Source: Nocardiopsis flavescens (GTDB lineage: Bacteria; Actinomycetota; Actinomycetes; Streptosporangiales; Streptosporangiaceae). Taken from it: a DNA stretch of 64,000 bases. The notes under the pieces are model-generated. The model searched no databases, was not told where the DNA came from, and saw only the letters and a program-made list of their open reading frames with translations. Made by a program: the position numbers and the translations under genes. Positions 26,534 to 36,729 of the stretch are shown piece after piece. The DNA lies in contig NZ_FQZK01000002.1 of the NCBI RefSeq assembly GCF_900141985.1, positions 474,175-538,174 on the forward strand, read 5' to 3'. Numbering within the stretch: the first letter of the stretch is position 1; the number at the start of each line of letters is the position of its first letter.

Positions 26534-27970
26534 ATGCCGCACCACTCCACCACCTCCACCCCCTTCACAGGCCTGCGGGTCTGCGTCGCCGGTCTCGGCG
26601 TCTCCGGCCCCCCCGTGGTCCGGCTCCTGCTGGAGCACGGGGCCCGCGTCACCGTGGTCGACGGGCGCGACGACGACACCGTCCGGCCGGTCGCCGCGGA
26701 ACTCGCCGCGGCCGGGGCCGAGGTCGTCCTGGGCGCCACCCCGCTGCCCGACGCGTGCGACCTCGTCGTCACCTCGCCCGGCTGGCGCCCCGACTCTCCG
26801 CTGCTCGTCGCCGCCGCCGAGGCGGGCACCGAGGTCATCGGCGACGTCGAACTCGCCTGGCGGGTCAAACCCGCCGACCAGCTGTGGCTGGCGGTCACCG
26901 GCACCAACGGCAAGACCACCACCGTGCGCATGCTGGAGGCGATGCTGCGCGCCGACGGGCGCGACGCGCTCGCCGTCGGCAACGTCGGCACCCCCGTGAT
27001 CGACGCCGTCCGCCCCGACGCGGACGGCCGCCACCCCCGGGTGCTGGCCGTGGAGCTGTCCAGCTTCCAGCTGCACTGGTCCTCCAGCCTGCGCCCGCAC
27101 GCCGCCGCCGTCCTCAACATCGCGCCCGACCACCTGGACTGGCACGGCGGCCTGGAGCCCTACGCCCGCGCCAAGGGCACGGTGTTCGCCCCCGGCACCG
27201 TCCGGATCGTCAACCTCGCCGACCCCTGGTCGGTACGCCTGGCGGAGGAGGACGGCGACCCGCACACCCCGCTGGTCGGCTTCGGCCTGCGGACCCCCCG
27301 CCCGGGGGAGCTCGGCGTGGTCGAGGACCTGCTGGTGGACCGGGCGTTCACCGAGGACCCCGCCTCCGGAGCCGAGGAGCTCGCCACCCTGGCCGACGTG
27401 CGGCCCCCCGCGCCGCACAACGTCGCCAACGCCCTGGCCGCCGCCGCGCTGGCCCGCTCCATCGGGGTCGCCCCGGCCTCGGTCAGGGCGGGGCTGGCGG
27501 CGTTCGCCCCCGAACCGCACCGCATCGCGTACGTGGCCTCGGTGGCGGGCGTCGACTACGTCGACGACTCCAAAGCCACCAACCCGCACGCCGCCGCGGC
27601 GTCCCTGGGCGCCTACGAGCCGGTGGTGTGGATCGCCGGCGGCCTGCTCAAGGGCGCCGACGTCGACGGCCTCGTCGCCTCGGCCGCCGCCCGGCTGCGC
27701 GGCGCGGTGCTCATCGGCGCCGACCGCGCCCGCCTGCGCGACGCCCTGGCCGAGCACGCCCCCGGCGTGCCGGTCGTGGAGGTCGAGGGACCCGCCGCCG
27801 GCGCGCCCGAGGGCCACACCGTCATGGACGCCGTGGTCGCCGCCGCCGCGGACCTGGCCCGGGAGGGCGACACCGTCCTGCTGGCCCCGGCCGCGGCGTC
27901 GATGGACATGTTCGCCAACTACCCCGAGCGGGGACGCCTCTTCGCCGAAGCGGTCCACCGGCTGGACTGA
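26534..27970 (+). CDS. murD: UDP-MurNAc-L-Ala:D-Glu ligase
   Basis: MurD, adds D-glutamate to UDP-MurNAc-L-Ala; 478 residues. N-terminal Rossmann-like CVAGLGVSGPPVV, P-loop TGTNGKTTTVRML (K127), LSSFQLHWS, NIAPDHLDWHGGLEPYARAK and YVDDSKATNPHAA. ATG at 26534 with GAGG upstream, five bases after the mraY stop. Confidence 0.95.
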   Translation: MPHHSTTSTPFTGLRVCVAGLGVSGPPVVRLLLEHGARVTVVDGRDDDTVRPVAAELAAAGAEVVLGATPLPDACDLVVTSPGWRPDSPLLVAAAEAGTEVIGDVELAWRVKPADQLWLAVTGTNGKTTTVRMLEAMLRADGRDALAVGNVGTPVIDAVRPDADGRHPRVLAVELSSFQLHWSSSLRPHAAAVLNIAPDHLDWHGGLEPYARAKGTVFAPGTVRIVNLADPWSVRLAEEDGDPHTPLVGFGLRTPRPGELGVVEDLLVDRAFTEDPASGAEELATLADVRPPAPHNVANALAAAALARSIGVAPASVRAGLAAFAPEPHRIAYVASVAGVDYVDDSKATNPHAAAASLGAYEPVVWIAGGLLKGADVDGLVASAAARLRGAVLIGADRARLRDALAEHAPGVPVVEVEGPAAGAPEGHTVMDAVVAAAADLAREGDTVLLAPAAASMDMFANYPERGRLFAEAVHRLD

Positions 27971-27994
27971 ACCACCCCGGTCGCCGCCCTGCGT

Positions 27995-28019
27995 GATCAC
28001 GTGCGCACGGGCGGTGATC
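27995..28019. promoter_or_regulatory. Small inverted repeat in the murD-ftsW gap
   Basis: GATCAC (27995-28000) and GTGATC (28014-28019), 13-nt spacer, in the 166-nt gap before ftsW. Could be an operator or weak stem; no terminator tail. ATTGAG near 28105 might belong to an ftsW promoter. Confidence 0.25.
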
Positions 28020-28136
28020 GTTGTGCGCCGCGACACTCCTTTCCACGTCGAAGATGGCCAACACGCGGGAAATGTCCACGGTTCCCGCCCCGCCTTTCGC
28101 CACTATTGAGGCGCGCAGGTGCGGAGGGTGGTGCGG

Positions 28137-29564
28137 ATGGCGACGACGACGATCCCCGGAGTGGCCCGGACACGGGGGACGACGGTGGGCACGGGGCGTG
28201 AGCGCGCCCTGTGGAGGGAATGGGTGGGGGCCCTGGACCGGCCCCTCACCTCCTACTACCTGATCCTGGGCACGGCGGTGCTGCTCATCGCCCTGGGCCT
28301 GGTCATGGTGCTCTCCTCCACCATGGTCAAGTCCATCAACGAGACCGGCTCCTCCTTCTCCCTCTTCCAGAAGCAGCTGGTGTCGGCCGCGGTCGGCCTG
28401 CCGCTGATGATCCTCGCCTCGCACATGCCCCAGCAGGTGTTCCGGCTCATCGGCTACCCGGCCATGATCGTGTCGGCGGCGCTGCTGCTCCTCACCGTCT
28501 TCCAGGGCGTGGAGGTCAACGGCGCCACCCGCTGGCTCGACATCGGCGGCCTCGTCGTGCAGCCCTCCGAGCCCGCCAAGCTCGCCTTCGTCCTGTGGGG
28601 CGCCCACATCCTGGCCCGCAAGGACGAGCTCAAAGAGCTCACCGAGTGGCGCCACCTGCTCTTCCCGCTGCTCCCCGGCTGCGGCCTGCTCGTGCTGCTC
28701 GTGCTGCTGGGCTCCAACCTGTCCACCGCCCTGGTGTTCCTCGTCACCTTCCTCGGGCTGCTGTGGGTGATCGGCGCACCCGGCAAGCTCTTCGTCGCCA
28801 TGTTCGGCCTCGTCCTGGGCCTGGCGGTCATCGCCATCGCCATCGAGCCCTACCGCATGGCCCGCGTCACCGCCCTGTTCGACCCCACCGCCGACCCGCT
28901 CGGCGACAACATGCAGTCGCTGCACGGCCTCTACGCCCTGGGCACCGGCGGCATCCTCGGCGTCGGCATCGGCGCCAGCCGGGAGAAGTGGGGCTTCCTG
29001 CCCTTCGCCGAGTCCGACTTCGTGTTCGCCATCATCGGCGAGGAGTTCGGCCTGATCGGCACCGTCCTGGTCCTCGCCCTCTTCGGCGTCCTGGGCTACG
29101 CCGGCCTGCGCGTGGCCTCGCGGGTGAAGGAGCCCTTCCCCCGGCTGGCCGCCTTCGCCATCGTGACCTGGATCATGGGCCAGACCATGATCAACATCGG
29201 CGCCGTGATCGGACTGCTCCCCGTCACCGGCGTCCCGCTGCCGCTGGTCTCGTACGGGGGTTCGTCCCTGATCACCACCATGGTGGCCCTGGGAGTCCTG
29301 CTGTCCCTGGCCAAGACCGAGCCCCAGGCGCAGCGGACCCTGGCGGCCCGGGGTCCCGGACGGGTGCAAAGGGCTCTAAGCTGGCTGGGCCTGGAGAACG
29401 GCACCGCCCCGGCCACCGGCCGCGGCGGCACCCCGTCCACCGGGCGCGCCGCGACCCCGCGGGCACCGCGCACCGCGGGCCGCAGGCGCGGCAGGACCAA
29501 GGCCACCTACGACAGCGGACCGATCCCCGCCGGGGACCGGTCGAGGAGGAATCGGCGACGATGA
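28137..29564 (+). CDS. ftsW: Septal peptidoglycan polymerase FtsW (SEDS)
   Basis: SEDS-family lipid II polymerase of the divisome, 475 residues, about ten membrane helices. SSTMVKSINETGSSF, VNGATRWLDIGG, QPSEPAKLAFVLW, ALFDPTADPLGDNMQSLHGL, ESDFVFAIIGEEFGLIG and PLPLVSYGGSSLI are diagnostic. A basic Arg/Thr-rich cytoplasmic tail of ~60 residues follows. ATG at 28137 with GGAGGG eight bases upstream; a GTG at 28119 is less likely. Partner of ftsI; stop overlaps murG (ATGA). Confidence 0.96.
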   Translation: MATTTIPGVARTRGTTVGTGRERALWREWVGALDRPLTSYYLILGTAVLLIALGLVMVLSSTMVKSINETGSSFSLFQKQLVSAAVGLPLMILASHMPQQVFRLIGYPAMIVSAALLLLTVFQGVEVNGATRWLDIGGLVVQPSEPAKLAFVLWGAHILARKDELKELTEWRHLLFPLLPGCGLLVLLVLLGSNLSTALVFLVTFLGLLWVIGAPGKLFVAMFGLVLGLAVIAIAIEPYRMARVTALFDPTADPLGDNMQSLHGLYALGTGGILGVGIGASREKWGFLPFAESDFVFAIIGEEFGLIGTVLVLALFGVLGYAGLRVASRVKEPFPRLAAFAIVTWIMGQTMINIGAVIGLLPVTGVPLPLVSYGGSSLITTMVALGVLLSLAKTEPQAQRTLAARGPGRVQRALSWLGLENGTAPATGRGGTPSTGRAATPRAPRTAGRRRGRTKATYDSGPIPAGDRSRRNRRR

Positions 29565-30721
29565 GGGTAGCCCTCGCCGGAGGCGGCACGGCCGGGCACA
29601 TCGAGCCCGCGCTCTCCCTTGCGGACGCGCTCCGGCGCATCGACCCCAGCACGGAGATCCTCTGCCTGGGCACCGAGCGGGGACTGGAGACCCGCCTCGT
29701 GCCCATGCGCGGATACGAGCTGGGCCTGATCCCGGCGGTGCCCCTGCCCCGCAGGCTCACCCCGCAGCTGCTCAGCGTCCCCGGCAAGCTCGCCGGGGCC
29801 CTCAGCGCCGCGGGCGACCACCTGGACCGGCTCCAGGCCGACGTCATCGTCGGGTTCGGCGGCTACGTCGCCACCCCCGGCTACCTCGCGGCCCGCCGCC
29901 GGCGCGTCCCCATCGTCGTCCACGAGGCCAACCCCCTGCCCGGACTGGCCAACCGCCTGGGCGCCCGGATGACCCCCCACGTCTTCACCGGGCACCCGCA
30001 CACCCAGATCCGCAACGGCCGGTTCGTCGGCATCCCCCTGCGCCAGCAGATCACCACCCTGGACCGGCTGGCCATGGGCGACAAGGCGCGCACCTACTTC
30101 GGCCTGCGCCCCGACCTGCCCACCCTGCTCATCTTCGGCGGCTCCCAGGGCGCCCAGCGCATCAACGAGACCGCCTTCGCCTCCCGCGACGCCTTCCGCG
30201 ACCACGGCGTCCAGGTGCTGCACGTCGTCGGCCCCAAGAACGCCGAGGAGCCCCAGGACCTCACCCGGGACGGCATCCCCTACGTCGCCGTCCCCTACGT
30301 CGACCGCATGGACATGGCCTACGCCGCCGCCGACGTCGCCATGTGCCGCTCCGGCGCGATGACCTGCGCCGAGCTCACGGCCGTCGGCCTGCCCGGCGCG
30401 TTCGTGCCCCTGGCCATCGGCAACGGCGAGCAGGCCCTCAACGCCGAGCCCATCGTCCAGGCGGGCGGCGGCCTCATGGTGGGCAACGGCGACATCTCCG
30501 TCGAGTGGATCACCCGCACCCTCATCCCCCTGCTCACCGACACCGACCGCGTCGTCGGCATGTCCGAGGCCGCCGCCCGCATGGGCCGCCGCGACGCCGA
30601 CATGGAACTCGCCCGCGAGGTCATGGCCATCGCCCGCGGCGACCGGGCCACCCCGGAGCTGCCCGTCTCCGACGACGACGCCGACGAGGCCTACTACGAC
30701 GACGGGAAGGACGCCCGATGA
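29561..30721 (+). CDS. murG: UDP-GlcNAc:lipid I GlcNAc transferase
   Basis: MurG, GT28 glycosyltransferase forming lipid II on the inner membrane face; 386 residues. N-terminal VALAGGGTAGHIEPALSLAD, VVHEANPLPGLANRL, IFGGSQGAQRIN and the C-terminal donor-binding CRSGAMTCAELTAVGLPG. The acidic tail (DDDADEAYYDD) extends beyond the usual family end. ATGA overlaps on both sides, with ftsW and murC. Confidence 0.96.
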   Translation: MRVALAGGGTAGHIEPALSLADALRRIDPSTEILCLGTERGLETRLVPMRGYELGLIPAVPLPRRLTPQLLSVPGKLAGALSAAGDHLDRLQADVIVGFGGYVATPGYLAARRRRVPIVVHEANPLPGLANRLGARMTPHVFTGHPHTQIRNGRFVGIPLRQQITTLDRLAMGDKARTYFGLRPDLPTLLIFGGSQGAQRINETAFASRDAFRDHGVQVLHVVGPKNAEEPQDLTRDGIPYVAVPYVDRMDMAYAAADVAMCRSGAMTCAELTAVGLPGAFVPLAIGNGEQALNAEPIVQAGGGLMVGNGDISVEWITRTLIPLLTDTDRVVGMSEAAARMGRRDADMELAREVMAIARGDRATPELPVSDDDADEAYYDDGKDAR

Positions 30722-32214
30722 GCCTGGTGCGACCGACCGACCCGGTCCCCGTCGACAAACTGGGGCGCACCCACTTCATCGGACTGGGCGGCTCCGGCAT
30801 GTCCGGCATCGCCCGCGTGCTGCTGCAGTCGGGCGTCGAGGTCTCCGGCAGCGACGCCCGCGACAGCGACACCCTGCGCGAGCTGGAGGAGATGGGCGCC
30901 CGCGTCCACGTCGGCCACGCCGCCGGCCACCTCGGCGACGCCGAGACGGTGGTCGTCTCCTCCGCCGTCCGCGAGAGCAACCCCGAACTCGCCGAGGCCC
31001 GCCGCCGCGGCCTGCGCATCCTGCCGCGGGCCGCCGCCCTGGGCGCCCTGCTGCTGGGCCGCGAGGGCGTCGCCATCGCCGGGACCCACGGCAAGACCAC
31101 CACGACCTCCATGGTCACCGTCGTGCTCCAGCACCTGGGCACCGACCCCGGCTACGTCATCGGCGGCAAGCTCGTCACCACCGGCCTGGGCGCCGACGCC
31201 GGCATCGGCGGCCCCATCGCCGTCGAGGCCGACGAGAGCGACGGCTCCTTCCTCATGCTCTCCCCGAAGATCGCCGTCGTCACCAACGTCGAGGCCGACC
31301 ACCTCGACAACTACAGCGGTATCGAGGAGATCCACGCCAACTTCGACGCGTTCGTCGACCGCGTCGAGCGCACCCTCATCATCGGCGTCGACGACGAGGG
31401 CGCCCGGCGCGTCGCCGAGACCGCGCGCGCCCGCGGCAAGAAGGTCCTCACCTACGGCGAGGCTCCCGGGGCCGACTACCGGATCACCCGCATCCGCCCC
31501 CGCGGGTTCACCACCGAGTTCACCCTCGCCACCGCCGCCGGCGAGATCGAGGGCACCGTCGCCGTCCCCGGACGCCACAACGTGCTCAACGCCGCCGCCG
31601 CGGTCGCCGTCGCCGACGAGCTCGGCCACGACCTGGAGGTCGCCGTCGAGGGCATCGCCGACTTCGGCGGCGCCGCCCGCCGGTTCGAGCCCAAGGGCGC
31701 CGCCGGGGGAGTGGGCGTCTACGACAGCTACGCCCACCACCCCACCGAGCTCGAAGCCGACCTGCGCGCCACCCGCGGCGCCCTGGAGTCGTTCGCCGAG
31801 CAGGCGCGCGAGGCCGGTCGGGAGCAGGCGCCCGGCCGCGTCATCGCCGTCTTCCAGCCCCACCTGTTCAGCCGCACCCGCATCTTCGCCCGGGAGTTCG
31901 GGGCCGCCCTCACCCTGGCCGACGAGGTCGTGGTGCTGGAGATCTACGCAGCCCGGGAGGACCCCGAACCCGGGGTCACCGCCGAACTGATCACCTCCGA
32001 GGTGGGCCACGACCGGGTGCACCACGTGCCCGACCGCGGCGACGCCGTCCGCCTGGCCGCCGAGCTGGCGCGCCCGGGCGACATCGTCCTGACGATGGGC
32101 GCCGGCGACGTCACCGAGCTGGGCCCGCTCATCGTGGACCGGCTCGCCGAGGCCGCCGAGGTGGAGGAGGTGGCCCGCACGCTGGGCCGCGGCGGCGGGC
32201 GGGACCACGACTGA
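30718..32214 (+). CDS. murC: UDP-MurNAc:L-alanine ligase
   Basis: MurC, first amino-acid ligase of murein synthesis; 498 residues. HFIGLGGSGMSGIARVLL, P-loop AGTHGKTTTTSMV, VEADESDGSFL, NVEADHLDNY, PGRHNVLNAAAA, VYDSYAHHPTELEA and VFQPHLFSRTR. ATG at 30718 overlaps the murG stop. Confidence 0.96.
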   Translation: MSLVRPTDPVPVDKLGRTHFIGLGGSGMSGIARVLLQSGVEVSGSDARDSDTLRELEEMGARVHVGHAAGHLGDAETVVVSSAVRESNPELAEARRRGLRILPRAAALGALLLGREGVAIAGTHGKTTTTSMVTVVLQHLGTDPGYVIGGKLVTTGLGADAGIGGPIAVEADESDGSFLMLSPKIAVVTNVEADHLDNYSGIEEIHANFDAFVDRVERTLIIGVDDEGARRVAETARARGKKVLTYGEAPGADYRITRIRPRGFTTEFTLATAAGEIEGTVAVPGRHNVLNAAAAVAVADELGHDLEVAVEGIADFGGAARRFEPKGAAGGVGVYDSYAHHPTELEADLRATRGALESFAEQAREAGREQAPGRVIAVFQPHLFSRTRIFAREFGAALTLADEVVVLEIYAAREDPEPGVTAELITSEVGHDRVHHVPDRGDAVRLAAELARPGDIVLTMGAGDVTELGPLIVDRLAEAAEVEEVARTLGRGGGRDHD

Positions 32215-32229
32215 CGCCGGAGGACACGG

Positions 32230-32997
32230 GTGAGGGCAGACCACGACGGAGCGGACCGCGACGCCGGGACCGAGGAGGGGGCCGGGGCCGGGGAGCGCCC
32301 CGCCGCCGCGCGTGAGCGCTCCGACCCCTGGAAGGTGGCCTTCGTGGCCCTGCTGGTGGTCGCCCTCGTCTGCGTCGTCACCTGGATCCTCCTGGGCTCG
32401 CGCCTGCTCGTCGTGCGCGACGTCGCCGTCACCGGCCTGGACCGGGTCGGCCGCCAGGAGGTCGTGAACGCCGTCGACGTCCCCACCGGCACCCCGCTCA
32501 TCCGCGTGGACCTGGAGGCGGGCGCCGACCGCGTCGGCGGCCTCTCCCTGGTCGAGTCCGCCACGGTCAGCCGCGGCTGGCCCGCCACCCTGCGGGTGGA
32601 GGTGGTCGAACGCCGCCCCCTGCTCGCGGTCCGGGTGGGGGAGGAGTACCGGCTGGTCGACCGCGACGGCGTGCGCATCGAGGACTCCGCGACCCGGCCC
32701 GGCACCCACCCGCTGGTCCGGGTCACCGGCGAGGTCGAGGGCAACGACGCGGTCCGCGCCGCAGCGGAGATCGTGGAGTCCGCCCCCGATTCCCTGCTCG
32801 CCCGCATCGGCCTCATCGACGCCACCGACACCGACGCCATCCGGATCGAGATCACCGAGGGGGCCGTCATCGAGTGGGGGACCGCCGAGGCCACCGGTGA
32901 CAAGAGCGACATCCTCCGCGTCCTCCTGCGCGAGCACCCGCCCGCGGACGGGGCCGTCTACGACCTCTCCACCCCCGACCTGGCCATCGTCCGGTGA
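32230..32997 (+). CDS. ftsQ: Cell division protein FtsQ/DivIB
   Basis: FtsQ-like protein, 255 residues: acidic cytoplasmic tail (1-35), one membrane helix (~37-57), a POTRA domain (VRDVAVTGLDRVGRQEV to ATLRVEVVERRPLLAVR) and the FtsQ beta domain with YRLVDRDGVRIE. It recruits FtsL and the FtsW-FtsI complex. GTG at 32230 with GGAGGA upstream, 15 bases after murC. Confidence 0.92.
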   Translation: MRADHDGADRDAGTEEGAGAGERPAAARERSDPWKVAFVALLVVALVCVVTWILLGSRLLVVRDVAVTGLDRVGRQEVVNAVDVPTGTPLIRVDLEAGADRVGGLSLVESATVSRGWPATLRVEVVERRPLLAVRVGEEYRLVDRDGVRIEDSATRPGTHPLVRVTGEVEGNDAVRAAAEIVESAPDSLLARIGLIDATDTDAIRIEITEGAVIEWGTAEATGDKSDILRVLLREHPPADGAVYDLSTPDLAIVR

Positions 32998-33489
32998 ACG
33001 GCCGGTCAGGTTGTCGGAAAGGGAGGCAAAGGCGGACGAAGCCGGACCCGCACCCTCCCCCAGGCCCTCCGCGGGCCCCGGAAGGGGGGTCGCGGGCACG
33101 GTGCGGGGACATTCCAGGCGCGACGCGCCGAGTCAGCACATCGCTTCCTCGTGTTATACGACGTTAGGCTGAAGCCGTCATCGGTTGCCGGTGGTGGACT
33201 GTCGGCTTACTGTCGAGAGTCACGAACACCGTCAACAAAGTACAGAACACGCTTTTCGGGGTACGTGGGAACCGTATTTCTCCCGCCGAACCACAGGGAG
33301 GCGTCGGTCCTCCCCGGACCGGCACTCCACGGCTCACCCGGCCCCGGGTCCCCGCCACGGCGTCACAGAGCGCCTCGTCGGAGAACCCGAAACGCACACT
33401 TGTAGAACCGGATGCCGGCCCCACCGGCCCGGCGGCGACCGCCGCCGGACGGACGGGGACGGCGCATGCGAGCGGAAAGGCCCCTCGTC
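32998..33489 (+). promoter_or_regulatory. ftsZ: 492-nt ftsZ promoter region
   Basis: No gene. The region is less GC-rich than its surroundings between ~33130 and 33300. TTGCCG (33185-33190) and TACTGT (33208-33213) with a 17-bp spacer are the best promoter match. ftsZ in actinobacteria is usually expressed from its own promoters in this gap, often with separate vegetative and sporulation starts. Only the hexamers are seen here. Confidence 0.4.
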
Positions 33490-34920
33490 GTGGCAGCACC
33501 GCAGAACTACCTCGCGGTCATCAAAGTCGTCGGTATCGGCGGCGGCGGTGTCAACGCCGTCAACCGAATGATCGAAGAGGGGCTCAAGGGCGTCGAGTTC
33601 ATCGCGATCAATACCGACGCCCAGGCGCTGCTGATGAGTGACGCCGACGTCAAACTGGACGTCGGCCGTGAACTCACGCGCGGCCTCGGAGCCGGAGCCA
33701 ACCCCGACGTCGGCCGCAAGGCCGCCGAAGACCACCGGGAGGAGATCGAGGAGGTCCTCAAGGGGGCCGACATGGTCTTCGTCACCGCCGGGGAGGGCGG
33801 CGGCACCGGCACCGGCGGCGCCCCCGTCGTCGCCAACATCGCCCGGTCCCTGGGCGCGCTCACCATCGGCGTCGTCACCCGCCCCTTCGGATTCGAGGGC
33901 AAGCGGCGCGCCACCCAGGCCGAGTCCGGGATCGCGATGCTCCGCGAGGAGGTCGATACGCTCATCGTGATCCCCAACGACCGGCTGCTGTCCATCTCGG
34001 ACCGGCAGGTCAGCGTCCTGGACGCCTTCAAGGCGGCCGACCAGGTCCTCCTCTCCGGTGTCCAGGGCATCACGGACCTGATCACCACCCCCGGCCTCAT
34101 CAACCTGGACTTCGCCGACGTCAAGTCGGTCATGTCCGGGGCCGGGTCCGCGCTCATGGGCATCGGCTCCGCACGCGGGGACGACCGGGCGGTCGCGGCC
34201 GCCGAGATGGCGATATCGTCCCCCCTGCTGGAAGCCAGCATCGACGGCGCCCACGGCGTCCTGCTGTCCATCCAGGGCGGGTCCGACCTGGGACTGTTCG
34301 AGATCAACGAGGCGGCACAGCTCGTCTCCAACTCGGCGGCCCCCGAGGCCAACATCATCTTCGGCGCCGTCATCGACGACGCCCTGGGCGACGAGGTCCG
34401 CGTGACCGTCATCGCCGCGGGCTTCGACGAGCCGGAGGTCACCGGGCCCACGCTGCACCGGCGCGAGCCGGCGGACCCTCCTAAGGCCGTCGCCCCCACG
34501 GCGGGCTCCGCGCCCGGCGGACGGGGGGCGTCCACGACCCCCGCCGCCGCCGCGGACGGGGCGTCGGCCGAGAAACTGCCGTGGCTCGGCGGCCGCCACA
34601 CCGCCGAACCGGCCCGTACGCAGCAGACCCCGCCGCTCGCCCAGCCGCCCGCCCACCGGGAGCCGGCCCCGGTGCACGAGGAGCCCGAGCCCGTCGCGGA
34701 GGCCGAGCCCGAGGCCCCGGCCTACGAGGAGTACGCCGAGGCGGCCCCGGCCGAGCCGGAGCCGGCCCCGGTCCACGAGGAGCCCGAGGCCGAGGAGCCC
34801 CGGCCCGTCCACGTCCTCTCCGAGCCGGCCGCCGAGCGGCGCGCCGACGTCCCCACGCCCCGGCGCAGGGTCGTTTTCGAAGAGCCCGACGACCTGGACA
34901 TCCCCGACTTCCTGAAGTAG
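33490..34920 (+). CDS. ftsZ: Cell division GTPase FtsZ
   Basis: FtsZ, tubulin-like GTPase that forms the Z ring; 476 residues. Start GTG at 33490 gives the standard [26 protein letters not shown] lies upstream. GTP-binding GGGTGTGG at ~103-110, T7 loop [11 protein letters not shown], then a long Pro/Glu-rich linker (~residues 320-455) and the C-terminal peptide [10 protein letters not shown] that binds SepF and other partners. The linker is longer than in Streptomyces-type FtsZ. The 5' codons up to 33466 are in frame but not conserved. Confidence 0.97.
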   Translation: MAAPQNYLAVIKVVGIGGGGVNAVNRMIEEGLKGVEFIAINTDAQALLMSDADVKLDVGRELTRGLGAGANPDVGRKAAEDHREEIEEVLKGADMVFVTAGEGGGTGTGGAPVVANIARSLGALTIGVVTRPFGFEGKRRATQAESGIAMLREEVDTLIVIPNDRLLSISDRQVSVLDAFKAADQVLLSGVQGITDLITTPGLINLDFADVKSVMSGAGSALMGIGSARGDDRAVAAAEMAISSPLLEASIDGAHGVLLSIQGGSDLGLFEINEAAQLVSNSAAPEANIIFGAVIDDALGDEVRVTVIAAGFDEPEVTGPTLHRREPADPPKAVAPTAGSAPGGRGASTTPAAAADGASAEKLPWLGGRHTAEPARTQQTPPLAQPPAHREPAPVHEEPEPVAEAEPEAPAYEEYAEAAPAEPEPAPVHEEPEAEEPRPVHVLSEPAAERRADVPTPRRRVVFEEPDDLDIPDFLK

Positions 34921-35052
34921 CGCGGACCAACACCCCGATACCATCGACGTGTCAGCGGCCCCGACCCGAGCGGGCGGGGCCGTCGCCGCTCCGGGGACCC
35001 GGCGCCCACCGCGCCGCCCGCCCCGGCCGAAGGAAGGACAGCGGGCACAGGG

Positions 35053-35778
35053 ATGGGGAACATCGTCGACCTCGGGCACGGGGTCCGTGCCGCCGTCACC
35101 GAACGCCGCGGCGGGGTCAGCGCCCCGCCCTACGACTCCCTCAACATGGGCCTGGGGACCGGGGACGACCGCGACACGGTCCTGGCCAACCGGCGCACCG
35201 CCGCGGAGAACCTCGGGTTCGACGCCGACCGCGTCGTCTGGATGAACCAGGTGCACAGCGCCGACGTCCTGGCCGCCGACGCCCCCGGCGGCGTCGGCAC
35301 CTGCGACGGCGTCGTCACCACCCGCCCCGACCTGGTCCTGGCCTCGCTGGCCGCCGACTGCCTCCCCGTCCTGGCCGCCGACGGTGCGCGCGGGGTCCTG
35401 GGCGCGGCCCACTCCGGCCGCCTGGGCACCGCCCACGGGGTGGCCGCCCGGCTCATCGCGTCCATGGCCGAGCGCGGCGCCCGCCCCGGGAGCACCACCG
35501 TCCTGCTGGGCCCCGCCATCTGCGGCAAGTGCTACGAAGTGCCGCCCGCGCTCCAGGCCGAGACCGCCCGCGACACCCCCGAGGCGGCCTGCACCACCCG
35601 GCGGGGCACCCCCGGGGTCGACATGGTCGCCGCCGTCACCGCCCAGCTCCGCCGCGCCGGGGTCACCGACATCCGCGCCGACGGCCGCTGCACCCTGGAG
35701 AGCCCCGAGCTCTTCTCCCACCGGGGCGGCGCCCCCACCGGCAGGTTCGCGTCGTTCGTCTGGCGCGCACGGGAGTGA
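35053..35778 (+). CDS. pgeF: YfiH/PgeF family purine nucleoside/laccase-domain protein
   Basis: Member of the YfiH (DUF152) family, 241 residues, zinc-dependent enzymes first called polyphenol oxidases and later linked to purine nucleoside processing and murein editing. Metal ligands lie in MNQVHSADV, AADCLPVLAAD and AAHSGRLGTAHG, with GPAICGKCYEVP. Gene order ftsZ-pgeF-yggS-sepF-yggT-wag31 is the normal actinobacterial arrangement. ATG at 35053; AAGGAAGGA is far upstream (~20 bases). Confidence 0.9.
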   Translation: MGNIVDLGHGVRAAVTERRGGVSAPPYDSLNMGLGTGDDRDTVLANRRTAAENLGFDADRVVWMNQVHSADVLAADAPGGVGTCDGVVTTRPDLVLASLAADCLPVLAADGARGVLGAAHSGRLGTAHGVAARLIASMAERGARPGSTTVLLGPAICGKCYEVPPALQAETARDTPEAACTTRRGTPGVDMVAAVTAQLRRAGVTDIRADGRCTLESPELFSHRGGAPTGRFASFVWRARE

Positions 35779-35868
35779 ACCGGTACGGACCGCGGACGCC
35801 GGCCGACGGCGCCGCGGACCCGCACCGACACCGGCCGACACCCGCAAGACTCGGAAGATGAGGACCAC

Positions 35869-36594
35869 GTGCCACACGACCCGGCCCGCGTCGAGCGGAT
35901 CAAGGAGAACCTCGCGCAGGCCCGCGCGCGCATCGACGCGGCCTGCGCCAAGGCCGACCGGGACCCCGCCGGGGTGTCCCTGATCGCGGTCACCAAGACC
36001 CGTCCCGCCGAGGACGTGCGCATCCTCGCCTCCCTCGGCCTCACCGACGTCGGGGAGAACCGCGACCAGGAGGCCGCCCCCAAGGCCGCCGCGACCGCGG
36101 ACCTCGACCTCACCTGGCACTTCATCGGCCAGCTGCAGACCAACAAGGCGAGGTCGGTGGCCTCCTACGCCGACGTCGTCCACTCGGTGGACCGGGCCAG
36201 ACTCGCCCGCGCGCTCGGCGACCGGGCCGAGGCCGCCGGGCGCCGCCTCACCTGCCTGGTGCAGGTGAACCTCGACGGCGACTCGCGGGCCGGCGTGCTG
36301 GGCCCCCGCGGCGGGGTCGACCCGGCCGACGCCCCGGAACTGGCCGACCGGATCGCGGAGCACGAGGCGCTCGAACTCGGCGGTGTGATGGCGGTGGCGC
36401 CCCGTGAGGGAGACCCTTATCCCGCTTTCGGACGTCTCTATGAGGTGTCGTGTCTCATCCGTGACCGCCATCCCCGGGCGACGGCGATCTCCGCGGGTAT
36501 GAGCTCAGACCTGGAAGCCGCGATCGAACGTGGCGCGACACACCTTCGGCTCGGTGCGGCGTTGCTCGGCGATCGCGGACCGATCGTGGGGTAA
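35869..36594 (+). CDS. PLP-binding protein, YggS/PLPBP family
   Basis: YggS-type PLP homeostasis protein, 241 residues, single TIM-barrel without known catalytic activity. PLP lysine in IAVTKTRP (~residue 43), then DVGENRDQEA, WHFIGQLQTNKAR, VQVNLDGD, AISAGMSSDLEAAIERG and LRLGAALLGDR. Start GTG at 35869 with GATGAGGA upstream. Sits between pgeF and sepF as in most actinobacteria. Confidence 0.94.
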   Translation: MPHDPARVERIKENLAQARARIDAACAKADRDPAGVSLIAVTKTRPAEDVRILASLGLTDVGENRDQEAAPKAAATADLDLTWHFIGQLQTNKARSVASYADVVHSVDRARLARALGDRAEAAGRRLTCLVQVNLDGDSRAGVLGPRGGVDPADAPELADRIAEHEALELGGVMAVAPREGDPYPAFGRLYEVSCLIRDRHPRATAISAGMSSDLEAAIERGATHLRLGAALLGDRGPIVG

Positions 36595-36729
36595 TGTCCC
36601 CACATAGACCTTGGAACCCGTCTGTGGAGTTCGCCCGAAAGGGCGCCACACCCCGTCGTACTAGGGAAGACGGGGACGTACGGAGGAGTCGGCTGCGGTG
36701 AAGGCCGCGGGGACGACGGAGGACATGAG